64,000 bases of DNA, taken from the NCBI GenBank assembly GCA_019925795.1, contig CM034313.1:89373663-89437662 (forward strand). Reading direction: 5' to 3'. Each line of letters starts with the position of its first letter. Position 1 is the first letter of the stretch. Positions 52,701-63,540 of the stretch are shown piece by piece. This DNA is from Dendrobium chrysotoxum (Eukaryota; Streptophyta; Magnoliopsida; Asparagales; Orchidaceae). Both the position numbers and the translations under genes were made by a program. A model generated the notes under the pieces. It was given only the letters and a program-made list of their open reading frames with translations. It was not told the origin of the DNA and made no database searches.

Positions 52701-55700
52701 TACCAAAGGCGGGGCCGACGATCTACAGCCACAATCGCGCCGATTTATTTTTGAGTTATTTTATGTATTTTAATTTATTTATGTACTTTTCCATTTTTAC
52801 CCTCACTTGAGAGAATAGATGTTTGTGTCCCTAAGGGGGACTTTGGTCTTTTGTTTTATCTTTGTATTTGGGGACTATTTATAGCCTCCTCTCATGCTTA
52901 TGTTGGTTAATGAAGATTATTATATGAAAATTTCTGCACTTCTCTGTTTTGAGAGAGTTGAGAGCTTTGGAAGAAAATCCTAGGAGAGGGATTCGGATCA
53001 CCCACCAACCACAGGAAGTGTCCAGGCTCGTGGTTATCTTTTATTTTCTATTTCCCCTCCCACTTCTCTTAAGCCGACGGCCACCAAAACCCGTCCCCTC
53101 CTCTCGGCCGAACCAACCCCACCACCCCAACCGCAACCGGCCACCACCTTCCCCACCTCCAAACCGCCGGCCACAAAGCCTATCCTCTTCCCCCATCCTA
53201 CTTCATTACTTTCCAAAAATAACATTATTTATTTTTGGGAAGGTTTTGAATTCAAACCCAAGTAGTTTGAATTTCAAATTCTTTCTATAAATAACATAAT
53301 CTATCTTAGGAAACCACCCAATCTATTCAAATCTGAAATCAATTCAGATTTATCGCAATCCCCCACATTCATTAAACCCGGACCCTTCCTTCCCCTCCCT
53401 CTTTGGCCGGCCCCCCTCTCCCCTCTTTCTTCTTAATTCTTTTCCATTAATGATCTCCAATCAAATCCCTAAATCAAGTCCAATTAAAATTCAAATTGAA
53501 TTTGATTTAATCTATTTATTCCTAATTGAAAATTCTTAATTAGGCAAGTCTCAATTCCCCTCCCTAATCTCTCTCCCCCCCTCTTAATGCTGTCGGCCTA
53601 CCCTCTCTCCCCCTCTTAATGCTGCCGGCCCACCCTCTCTCTCTCTCCTCTACCTTAATTAATTCCCACCTAAAACATTATTTAAATATGAAATTTAAAA
53701 ATCAGATTTTGAATATTCCCCTTCCCCTCTCCTTTAGCCGCCACCCCTCTCTCTTTTCCCCTCTCCTTCCTTTAGTTCCTCAAGTTGATTTCTTCTCACT
53801 ACTCTCACCCAAAATCAGAAATTCATGTACTCCATCATCCCTCCATTGGATGGCAGATCCTGAACGAGATCACGGATTTGTCTACAACAATCAAGGACAA
53901 GTTGATATCCTCCAATCTCCGTTCTTCGACGTCAATCCGGAAGTTGATCAGATTGTAGAAGAATACGTCGAGAGGATCATCTTCTGCCTCGCTGAAATCA
54001 TCGACGAACAACTTTCCTCTGTCCAGTGGCAGATTGTTTGTAAATCTTGACAAAGGTGAATCTCTTCTCCAAAATCCTTTTCTTTCTAAGTTTTTCCCTA
54101 ACTTGTGGTTTTCAATTGATTCATAAAGATAGTGTTAATATCCCTCCGCTAAAGCCTATTGATTTAAAAAGTTGAGTGATCTTTTCATAGTGACTAGTCT
54201 CATTGTTAATTTAGGGATTTATCGTTGAAAACCTTCCATGTATGCAACGCTAGAGTAATTGGCTATTTTGTGATCTTAACTTTTATGCATGTGACTTGGC
54301 CTAAGCTTGTTTCATTATTCTTCATGCTTTATTTTATCGTTTAAATCACTACAAGTATTAATTAATATTGTTCTCTAAACTAAAGCGTGCAATATCCTTA
54401 AATAACATCATCAAGGCATTTAAGTCTTGCATCAGTGGGCTAGCTTCAAATATTACGGCAACATCGTAGAGCGACATATGTCGTGGGTGAGCACAATTAA
54501 TTTGGAATTCAACAAATTTGGACGAATTCCAAATTCACCAAAAATGAACTATATAAGAGATTAAAAACTCTTTGGAGATATACTTTGGATTTCTTTTACA
54601 CTCAATCAAATACTTAAAATTTTAAAGCCTCTAGATTTCAAACATAACACACTCAATCAAATAAACCCAAAAACATTTTAGTGAAGTGAAAGGAGATATG
54701 ACTCAATTTCTTAAATAATATAATTCTAAGAAAATACTTGCTTAAATAATATTAAAATTAGCTAACACTATCTTATCAACTCGTTTGTAATCTAGAAAAT
54801 CTATAAAACCTCTTCCTTCCGTCGCTAAATATGATCCAAAATAGTTAAACTTGAATAAAATTCGCATAGATGATGATCAAAACGATTGTAAATTGATAAA
54901 GATGATTAAGGTAGCAAGTAAATGGAGTGAAAGGAAAAGAGCAGAACAAAACATAACAACAAAATAGAATGCAAACTTGCAAAACATCCCATAAGAAATC
55001 CAAGCCCACCTAGCCAAATCATTCATCATCATCAACAATTTGAGATCTGCCTTATGTATCTTCATTCTCCATGTGTTCTCATCGAGAGATGCATAAGGAG
55101 TTGAACATACTTTGGAAAAATCATTTTGCACTAGTTATCCCAATCCTACCGTTGGTCTATTCCTTTCCCTTCCTATCCTTGGATATCAATGGCACATTTA
55201 TTGATTCTTCTTCTACCCTCAATTGGACAAGTTCAAATACCTAATTTTATTTCATGAACCGTATCTTCAATCAATTCAACTCATACCACTCTAATATAAT
55301 TATTACCCAATCTATATTCTTGTTGATTCGCCAAAAATGCTTGGGATACAGCTAACAATGATGATGATAATCCTTCTCATTTGTTTCACATGTGCATCTT
55401 AACATTCTAATTTTTGTCACACACAACTTAGCTATCAACATCATCTTCATTGTCCAACACAAACTCATACAACATACTAAGCCTAATTGCAATTATAAAA
55501 TTTTCACCTTAAAGAATCCATGATATTTTCTCAAAGCATGGTAAAAATGCCTAGCCTTCGGCATCCAATTTTAACTCTAAAAATTGCATCCTCAACTGTG
55601 TCCCCTTTCTTCTATATGGTAGAACTAAGATCTCTACCATCAGGCAATCATACTTAGATATATCATTAATTCTTGTCAGTTTTAGATGGATTACATAAAG

Positions 55701-58700
55701 CAATATTCACATGTAAAACTTTGATCATGCAGATTTTTGAGTTGCAAATCTTGGTTTCATAAAATTTGTTTATGACAATTCATGTTGACTCAGGCTAATT
55801 CACAAGCAAAAACTAAAAACTGTTAAGTTACAACTCAATCAGACTAGTACAAATGATCAGAATCTTCTACATCTGCCTCCATTTCTTGTTGAGTTTTTGA
55901 GAACTAAAGCTTCATTTAGCTTTCAATTTGGTTCCAAAAACCTAGAACAGCATAATTTTGATTTGCAAGAACAAACATGCACAACCAAATGCACTAAAAT
56001 GGTTTTATGTGCATGTATGGACTTACAAAGCAACTCCTCCATAGTAAAGAGTACTTTTCACTTCATTTCATACAGCACTGAGCAACCTAGCAGCTGCCCA
56101 ACATTACCAAATGAAGCCGAACACCACCCTTGCTTTACCGCATCTTTAATAAGTACTTTATACTTCTTTCTATTTTTTTTCTCTATTTCATCAGATCCTT
56201 GAAAGGTTATACAAATTCTTCATAAAATAATGCATCATTGTGCAGCATAACGAGGGAAAGGATCGTCTTTTACAGACCCAATGGCTAAAGTCAAGATCAC
56301 AAAACACTTTTCTACCTTGAGCTGTTTAAGCTCTATGATATTCAACATATGGAATTTCAGGTAGTTAATTTGTACAAGAAAAACATTCAGTGTAGCCGCA
56401 TACTTATGTATAACCATCCTTCCAGTCAAAAGAAATTTTTAGTCTATCAAAACAAAACAAGGTGCAGCGTAAAATGTTAAAGAGAAAAAAAAAAAGTTAT
56501 AGACAATAGTTATAAAGAAGAGCGATATGCAACTTAGAAAATGTTCTTAAATAACACTTATTAGCAACTGTAATCAGAACCTGATCAATAACAATATATG
56601 TACTCGATTCATCTTTCTTCTTGAGCTCCCCAAGTAACTCAACTGCAGGTCTGAAATACAATATAACAATACACAGCACTACTGTGAGGCTAAGGAGACA
56701 AATTGAGACTTAAACTATGAAATGTAATGTAGCATACCTAGCTAAGTTGTGCCGCACACAATACAATACAACTCTACTGCACCCATCAAACCAATAGTTT
56801 GAATCAATTAAATCATCCAGAAGCTGCTGCAATCTATCCAAACTTCCTTCATTTTGAAGATTTTCCTAAGAAGAAATGCAAACTCTTATAAACATATGTA
56901 TAGACATCATTCCTTTAATTTTAGGTTCATCAGTCTTATTAAAAGAATAATATAATAACATACAATGAGGCTTATAGCAGCTTTGGGTTCAATTTTGTCA
57001 CCAGCTTGCTTAATTTCATCATATTCGAGGAGTGCTTCAAACATTTTTCCATTTGAAGAAAGAGCTGATACGAGCACACTCTTAATTTCATTCAAGTATC
57101 TATGAGATATGCCAGCATCTCGAATCACCTTCAACCAGTTAGTATTAGAGGCAAAAAGGACATTGAAAGGAGCAAATATAGGAAAGAAGAAAACCAAGTC
57201 TCAAAGCAGAAAAAAAAAACAGAACAATTTATATAAATGATTTGAAGTTGGAAGTGCAAGCTTCCAAAAAATAAAACTGAAAATCACTCAGAAAGAGTAA
57301 TCAAGGACATTTTCTTTAAAACAAGCTTTCAGAAAAATGATGATAAAGGAACTATGTTGATCGGCATGGTCAACTGCCACTACCCCAAACAAGCACTTAG
57401 GTTCTCACCAGATCATCCAAGAAAATGCAAAGTTCAATTATTCACCCTATTAGAAGAAAGCAAAGAATGCAAATGCATGGCAGTGCCCTCAAACAAAGCC
57501 ATCCTATCAATATCAAACAGTTAAATAGTGATGGAATGTATTCTTTATGATAGGCATAATTTTCACTCTTCTAAACTTTTAAGCAGATCACTTGCTATTG
57601 CTGCTCTTGTGAAGATGTTATTTATGTCTCCCTACCCCAATGATGATACAAATGTATAGGCAACTAGGATTTTTTCACTCCATTAAAGTGTTGTGATAAC
57701 AAAATCTAAGGTACGAGATGTAATCTGCAACTCTGTAATAAAGGCTTAGACCTATGTTATGTTCTGAGATGAATATTGCTGAAATAAGTAAATTGCTCTA
57801 AAAAGATCGAAGAAAAACAGGGAAAAAGGTCAGTTAAGACGTTTACAGCTTTCCCTATCACTTACTAATCTTTAAAGCTCCCCATATCAATTATTTTGCA
57901 CTGGTAATCTACTTAAAAGCAACCCAATTTACAAAATAGCTCGGCCATCCATCCAGCATTCTACAACTTTAATATGAACTCAAGCCAAATTATGATCCGA
58001 AAAAGTAGTTCAAGTTGTCAAAGTTCAAGAGCAAGATACGAAACATAAGCATAGGCTATGTGTTATAGCCGGACTGAACTGGTCCAACTTTTCTCCCGCT
58101 CGCAAGCTAGCCGAGCATCCTCCCCTTCCTTCCGTGTCGAACCGAAGCGTCTCACCTCTCCCGCACGCGATCAGCCGCGAGCCTCTTTCCCTTCCTGCAC
58201 AATCTCTCTCCAATAGCAATAATTTCTCGTTTTTGCTGCATTGTTTCCTCACTCTCTCCATTAAGGCAATTTGGATACATAGGGCATCAAAATTTTCCCC
58301 TTTCTTACAGCAGCCGCCATACCACCCTCTCTTCCTTTCCTTGCGAAACAGCCATCAAATACAAACCTTATTCTTCCTTTTTGCCTCTCAAACGCCATCT
58401 AAGGAGCTCTCAACTTTCTTCTTCCACGGTTCTGGCACTGACATGAAGAGCTCTCCTTTGTAAGTCAAATTTCTCTTTCGCATTTATTTCCTTTCTTTTT
58501 TTTTTTTGATCAAGAGGAAAAAAGTTTCAAAGTTTTTCCTCGCCTTTTCCTCCGTCGAACCAATTTTTGTTAAGAACCATGAGTGCTTCTTCTTGTTCCT
58601 TGTATTATGATGGATTTTTATCATGTTAGATTTCAATTATGATTATATATATTTAGTTATTTCGTTTACGAATTTAGGTATTTAAATTTGATTAAATTTC

Positions 58701-59526
58701 ACATTTTGTTTTGCATAATTAATTTCTTTTAATTGAGTTTAGATCTTCTTTTGTAGGACCTTCGAGTCGTTGCCCTTGTCGGTGGGATATCGTTTAGACT
58801 TTGGGCTTTGTGTCACTCGCCTAGATGTAAGTACTGCTATTTTTTGTGTAAACATACCATTCTTTGTTAGGGGTATAATGCATACCAATTGTAATAGGCT
58901 TCCTTATAACTATTTAGATTGTCAGTCCTATGTTGAATTCCTTAGCATAATCATACATGTAGTAACCTTCGCCATCACTGGATTTCCTTGAGTTGGTGTT
59001 TACCTTCCTGATATGTGTACATGATAAATTGACAATAGATATATAAGTTTAAATGTAAGAAAATATAAGCTAATGTGAATTGGAAATAATAAATGACTAT
59101 AGATATTTTTGAGGTATAATGATACCTAGTGTGATTGCATTTCAGACATTAAAATAATTGCATTGATAGTGATTTGCCACATACATTAATGTCATTAGCA
59201 TATTAAATTTTTGTTGTAGGAAATATGAAATGTGTAAGTACTACTTTGTCAAACTCACCCGTTATTTTTTTCAGCAACTCCTACATGCGTGTTTGGTGGA
59301 CCGCCGTCTCAGGAGCAGGGTTACCAGTAATAGACTATTTTGGTATTTATTATTTTATAGTACTTTATTATGTTTATGTTTTCTGAGGGTTGGGCAGTTT
59401 CTTTCCTGTTTTTTATTCTATTTATATTCATGTTGGCTTGTATCAGAACTATTGTTATTTGGATATATTGGTTATTTGAACTTCTATTAATGTATTGGTT
59501 TTTTATTTAACTTCCTCTGTTTACTC

Positions 59527-59594
<68 letters not shown>

Positions 59595-62240
59595 TGTTGT
59601 ATCTTTTGTATATGTATACTTCTCTTTGTAAATACAAAATAGGTCTTTCTATCCCTTCATCGCGTCCCATGTTACCGGGGTGTGCAAAGTGGTATAAGAG
59701 CCATTCTATTTGTATTTGATATTCCTTGGCTCCTTAGGATGGAGTAGTGGGTAATATTATCTTCCGAACCCGGGGTATGACATTATGTATCCCAGGGACA
59801 GATGTTATTGGCAAATATTGGTCAATTCAAAATACTAAATAACATGAATACATCTTCATATAGACTAGATCACCAAAAAAATCTCATTTGCATCATAACC
59901 ATTATTAATGTGTAAAGTTGTCTTGTTTATAGCAAGATTATGAGACCTGTCCTTATTGTAAGCACACTTCTTAGAGGAATAAAAACAACACCCATTGTCG
60001 CTTTATTAATGAAGATAGTATGACCAGTTTACTAGACGTTCATTAAATGCCAATTTTGAAGTACATTGTGACTAAAATAACATGGATTTCTAAAACATTT
60101 AGGTGGGCCCACCAAGATCCTTCTCTAAGTGATATAAGAACAATTGTTTGGCTTGTTGGCCTCCTAGGCTAGCTTTTAAATCCCCCATACTAAGACTCTT
60201 CTACAAGCAAGAGATTGTTTTAAGTCCTGTATAACCCTTCATTGCACTCGATTTTGGATAAAGTAATAACTTTTTGGGTGTGATAAGATCCACCTCAAGC
60301 ACCTCTCCCTAACTGCCATAGAATTATAAACCCCACCATTCGATCATTTCACTTGGCATATGTCCTTTGTGAGACTAAAAGTAATGCCTTTCGACATACC
60401 TCTCTTCTTCTTGTGGAGCTACAGTCAAGCAATCCTTTCAAGGATTATAAACACCATTTCCTCAAATAAATAGCTTTTTATACAATTATAATGTCTATCT
60501 TTGATATCCTCTCCCAAATTTCCCTAGCTATTTTAGAGTTGTAAGTTTCACACCGCACAATGACCCCTCTCGATCGAAAAAGAAGCAAACAAACTTATCT
60601 ATTAAATTTTTGTATACCATAATTTCTAACTTCAAAATTTTTAAAAATTAACACAATTCACTAGAACTAAAGTTCCAAAGTTTTTCATTTATTTAACTAC
60701 GGATGATGAGGACATTCAACTATGAAAAGTTTACCAAAGAAGGGGCCGAAGATCTACGGCCATGATTGGACCACTTTATTTTTGAGCTTTTAGTTGTATT
60801 TGATTTATTTATGTATCGTTTCCGTTTTTATCCTTACTTGAGGGAGTATGCTCATATGACCCCAGGGGGCACCTTTGTCATTAGACGTATCATTATATTT
60901 TGGCTATTTATAAGCCTCTCCTCCTCTTTGGAGAGGATGATGATTATAATGAAATGAAAATTTCTGCACTTTGTTTTCTTGAAGAGTTGTGAGTTCTTGT
61001 GAGAATCAGAAGTCCGTTGTTAGAGCAAAGCACTACCCATCAACCGCAGAAAGCGTCCGGGCTCGTGGTTCATCTCCACCTCAAATTCGCTTGCTTTCTT
61101 TCCTAGGCCTCTCCTCCTCTTTGTGGATCTTGATAGTGACTATTCTAATTGTTAATCGAGAGATTTTCTTTGAAAACCCCACGTTAAGCAAAGCTTGGTT
61201 TGATTTGATTATTTTGATGCTCCTAACTTTATCTTGTAATCAATTGCCTAAGCTTAATCACTGTTTTATTGTTTTCAATCCTTTGTTTAAATCGTAGGAA
61301 GTTGAATAATTGATATTGCTCATTCATAAGCATGTAATTTCAAAGTTAATAGCATCACATATTCATGTAGTTCTACATCAACAGAGCTTCTAATACACAT
61401 CAATATTCCTTTGTAGACCATCAAAACTTTCATCACATACATATAAGTTTATGTTTTATCTTACACAAAATTGTACACTAAAAATGGAGTAGTCGATCAA
61501 AATATACTCTTCATTCAGGTTCTACTTTGTCCTTTACTTAACCTGAAATAACATTCAACAAAATATCGTTTGAGCTTAGAAGCTTAGTAAGATAAATAAC
61601 TCTAATGCAGAAATCAAATATTTGGGATCATGTTTCCATCAAACTCTCTGGCATAAAAGTTACTGCTGACTTGTTGATCATTGTCAATCCTTGCTTGCAG
61701 TATCATGTATCAATACCCATACCATTAACTCATAGGAAAATTACAAAGGATGGCAAATGTGATACTATAATGATACTATCGCACATATGCCTCAAAAAAT
61801 TTGATGGGATGTAAGTTAATTTATAGGCATCTGCATATTGTCAGGAATTTATTTTCAATAATATACATGAAGCATCGGCATAGCAACATTAAAAAGGTAG
61901 CCAATTCATGCATGCGAATTTGAACATAATGAAGCTATAATAAAGTGATTTCAACATATAAGATGCAGCAAAGTTCATTCACAGCTACTTAGATGAAAAG
62001 CACAAATTCATGATTTATGAATTAAATTCATGATTAAGAGAATTCAGAGGAAGAACAAAATCATTCTTAAAACTAAAAAAGATTTACAATTATAGATTTA
62101 AAAATGAAAGAAAATTTAAGGATAATAAGGTTTACCTGTTTAGCCTTTTCAAATTTCCCGAAGCTAGCATATGCATTAATTAGTGCCATGTAAACATATT
62201 TTGTTGCCTGAACTCCTTCGTGTTGCATTTCAGCATGATA
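42766..62240 (-). CDS. PPR protein similar to Arabidopsis At4g04790 (mitochondrial), C-terminal six exons
   Basis: Pentatricopeptide repeat proteins bind organellar RNA; the target here cannot be told. Coding exons, in order: 62,136-62,240; 56,964-57,128; 56,738-56,865; 56,581-56,650; 51,782-51,999; 42,766-42,919. All junctions are GT-AG with matching phases, giving 279 residues and a TAG stop. The first exon holds a clear PPR unit (ATKYVYMALINAYASFGKFE). The next has a helical repeat pair with KSVLVSALSSNGKMFEAL. The C-terminal block includes FSGIWSDEPTNLEIGMELL, SLDFLLSTCVKAKDPLRAQL and GLPYNILTFLRMYQALL, which I recognise from the At4g04790/At4g21880 group. The 5' exons, with the transit peptide, lie beyond the right edge. 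Introns of 8.9, 4.6 and 5.0 kb are filled with transposons. No frame disruption is visible. Confidence 0.85.
43190..44380. other. Intronic sequence of the PPR gene next to the gypsy relic
   Basis: This is AT-rich and without a frame. Positions 43,200-43,450 look like a non-coding retrotransposon part, but ends cannot be set. Confidence 0.3.
44380..44830 (-). pseudogene. Ty3/gypsy reverse transcriptase relic
   Basis: Read on the minus strand, 44,830-44,640 shows the entry of the gypsy reverse transcriptase (KLLEIGFFCEVQHPNWVSNV, then VVLAKKAE). After a break, 44,593-44,393 continues with DTFSDYHQIKMHHGDE and SFDMKNEGATYQRL, the family's SGYHQIRMH and PFGLKNAGATYQR blocks. Stops and a frameshift separate the two parts, so it is dead. 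Sequence to the right (45,000-45,200) still shows traces of the upstream region. It sits in the 8.9-kb PPR intron, in the same orientation. Confidence 0.75.
45541..46170. mobile_element. Two diverged copies of an LTR-type repeat
   Basis: TTTGGCCTAATAGCCTCACA at 45,578 and TTTGGCCTAATGGCCTCACA at 46,030, each followed by GTTTTATC, a GTTACCC/GTCACCC block, ATTGCTCCGGCACGA and CATCTCGATATTTAAGAG, mark two copies about 450 bp apart. The wording is that of a widespread plant LTR repeat (with a TGATATCATTTTGTAACAG junction at 45,983). It may belong to the same dead gypsy element. Confidence 0.55.
46171..49330. other. Decayed repeat-like intronic sequence
   Basis: No frame longer than about 80 codons and no recognisable domain. 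Positions 47,870-48,070 contain CCATCGCCAAGCTTTCATCG and two GGTTATAAGTC / GGTTGTAAGTTCC motifs that recall SINE box-B sequence, too weak to call. It probably continues the dead retroelement region. Confidence 0.3.
49331..51310 (-). mobile_element. Decayed RTE-type LINE relics, two overlapping copies
   Basis: On the minus strand, near 50,600-50,670 and again near 49,625-49,670, the reverse transcriptase active-site region is still readable as YDIILIGEKSIEISELLE and YDIILIGNKSFEI, where the family has FADDIVLIGE. At 51,060-51,270 the entry block (CAAATGATCAGAG then AAACAAAATGATTATG) corresponds to the WR...IPIFKNKGD region of the intact copy at 38,684. CCCAACTATTTGGGGTCAGC at 49,902 is the reverse of the usual RTE 3' end. 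An (ATT)n microsatellite at 49,735-49,782 lies at the end of one copy. Confidence 0.6.
52673..54434 (+). mobile_element. LTR-like element family, copy 2, uninterrupted
   Basis: This 1,762-bp element starts TGATGAGGACATC and ends TTGCATCA, with a perfect 5-bp duplication GTGGG at 52,668-52,672 and 54,435-54,439. A TATA-like TATTTATA lies at 52,877-52,884, followed by TTAATGAAGATTATTATATG and by GGATCACCCACCAACC. A CT-rich, AT-poor leader of about 970 bp leads to an intact small ORF at 53,850-54,050. There is no direct repeat of its own ends, so it is not a complete LTR-internal-LTR element. By structure it is a solo LTR or an undescribed small retroelement. Confidence 0.85.
53850..54050 (+). 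CDS. Small conserved ORF carried by LTR-like copy 2 (66 aa)
   Basis: It starts MADPERDHGFVYNNQGQVD and ends at a TGA after a QWQIVCKS tail, 66 residues. It is acidic overall, with a probable amphipathic helix (EVDQIVEEYVERIIFCLAEI). Among the first 38 codons shared with copy 1, about 14 differ only synonymously and 9 change the residue, which is more conservation than expected for dead DNA. I do not recognise the family. It could be a tiny Gag-like or host-derived protein, or the first exon of a longer one: CAAAG and GGTGAA follow the stop, but no downstream exon is convincing. The frame is open upstream to 53,619, but the shared start supports this ATG. Confidence 0.5.
   Translation: MADPERDHGFVYNNQGQVDILQSPFFDVNPEVDQIVEEYVERIIFCLAEIIDEQLSSVQWQIVCKS
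54676..56580. other. Remainder of PPR intron, decayed LINE traces
   Basis: At 55,200-55,720 there are words of the RTE relic family (for example CCAAAAATGCTTGGGATACA, a corrupted reverse 3' end, and CATCTTAACATTCTAATTTT). The rest is AT-rich. Frames here are not gene-like. Confidence 0.35.
58090..59337 (+). ncRNA. Possible spliced plus-strand transcript nested in a PPR intron
   Basis: A pyrimidine-rich, GC-richer leader like a plant 5' UTR (58,090-58,440) reaches ATGAAGAGCTCTCCTTT, followed at once by a strong donor (GTAAGT, 58,459). After a T-rich intron, TTTTGTAG (ending 58,756) opens a 70-bp segment closed by GTAAGT at 58,827. A further TTTTTTCAG (ending 59,274) opens a segment that ends TAA TAG at 59,327-59,332. 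Joined as exon 2 plus the last segment, one frame closes with TPTCVFGGPPSQEQGYQ, but it lacks an ATG in the leader; the ATG frame instead runs into a hydrophobic tail. So coding status is unresolved. It is antisense to the PPR gene. Confidence 0.3.
59532..59592. repeat. (TA)n microsatellite
   Basis: About 30 uninterrupted TA units, in the PPR intron downstream of the candidate plus-strand transcript. Confidence 0.95.
60704..61380 (+). mobile_element. LTR-like element family, copy 3, internally deleted
   Basis: It starts TGATGAGGACATTC and ends TTCTACATCA. Flanks ACGGA (60,699-60,703) and ACAGA (61,381-61,385) are a 5-bp duplication with one mismatch. A TATA-like TATTTATA lies at 60,905, and CATCAACCGCAGAAAGCGTC matches the other copies. 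Compared with copy 2 it lacks the CT-rich leader and the small ORF, joining near 61,100 directly to the 3' part (AGTGACTATTCTAATTGTTA). Mismatched flanks suggest it is the oldest of the three. Confidence 0.75.
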
Positions 62241-63540
62241 CTGCAAGCATACCCAAAAAAACATCTGATATAGTCCAATCCGTAGCAAAATTGGCATCCA
62301 ACTGAAACTGTGGTATGTTGTAACAGGAGGATGCTTATGACACTAGACAAGATGCGCAAGATAACCATATAAGCATGAAAATTTCTAAAACAATTGGAAG
62401 GCGCTCAATGATCCATATAGATGAAAGAGATTTTTTTTTTCTAATATTTATAATGATACTATATCAAATAAACATAGCATCCAAGCAATTATTTTTTTCT
62501 TTGCGATAAACTCATTAATTAATATAAGTGAGGTGCGGATTAGTAAAGTTGTCCATGGCCCAGCAAGAAGCAGACTTACACAGTTAAGTGTAATTAAAGA
62601 GGCAAAATGCTCGCAACATTGTTGATTTGTTGTGAGATGTGTTCGTCAATTAACAGAAGCATGTGGTTTGTCTGTGTTTCCTACATCAAAGCTAAAAAGC
62701 CATATGCGCGTTGCATTCTGCATTACCAGTTGACAAATACAGAATAAACAAAACTGAAAATATGTAATTCAGAGAGAGAATCTGCAGCCCAACTTCACAA
62801 TTAAAGTGAATTACATAAAACTGGAACTAGGTGACTTAAAAAACATAATCTACAACTCAGACTCACACATGGGCATTATTATCATTTACCACATTTGCAA
62901 TCATATAAACCACGACTTTTCCTAGAATGAACAAGAAGAATCAGAGCTTTTACAAAGGTTTAAGGTACTTCCACAAATACTCACAGCGAACCAGATCTAG
63001 TGTAAGTTTCCAAAGCAGTTCTAATCCGTACGAGAAAACTTGAATCTTTAAAGGGGGATATTATAGCCAATTTATAATTCTCCCCATTGACTCTATAATA
63101 AGTCATCATTGGATCACTCCCATGATACTCTTCAAGCAGAGCACACTAACCTCTCATTGCACCGAAGGACTCAGCACCATGCAATATCAACAATCCAAGT
63201 TATTATTTAAACTGAATACCTAAAAGAGACCGGTATCATAAATATTTTCCTCTATAGTAGTACCATCTAACCAGAAAATACACCTAACACTAAATATTTG
63301 CATCGCTAATACAATTGTTTCCTCACTCTGAATGTTACAATGATAGGATCTATCACTCAAACAAACTCTATACTGCATAATTCACATGACCAGCTAAAGT
63401 CTTCCAAAATTGTTGTGGAATTTTTTTTTGCATAAAGATAAGTCTATTTTCCCAAAATGTGATGCAACAGCACAAACTACGAAATACTTGAAGCAACCAT
63501 TGAAGTTGCACAATACAGCTAATACGTCAGGGTGCCCACC
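62241..63540. other. Probable PPR intron sequence, no exon confirmed
   Basis: The exon at 62,136-62,240 needs an upstream exon, but none is convincing up to 63,540. One weak possibility on the minus strand ends at a GTGAGT donor near 62,985. The rest is AT-rich. Confidence 0.3.

Larger units (their letters stand above)
52372..54675. mobile_element. DNA-transposon-like element split by LTR-like copy 2
   Basis: GTTGTTTGGTTGATTG near 52,372 and the reverse complement of CAATCAAATAAACCC near 54,655-54,670 look like terminal inverted repeats. The inner sequence on the left (52,480-52,670) is GC-rich (GGAGGTCGCAGCTAGTG...), and on the right (54,435-54,500) continues in the same style. The LTR-like element 52,673-54,434, with its GTGGG duplication, sits between, so it jumped into an older element. 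Layout resembles 21,929-22,605. Confidence 0.4.

Noticed and set aside
58025..58261. Arg/Glu-rich minus-strand frame
   Set aside because: It is the reverse of the pyrimidine-rich leader of the candidate plus-strand transcript; purine-rich antisense gives such charged frames by chance.
62940..63060. Possible upstream PPR exon on the minus strand ending at a GTGAGT
   Set aside because: The peptide does not look like a PPR unit and there is no good acceptor in the right phase.
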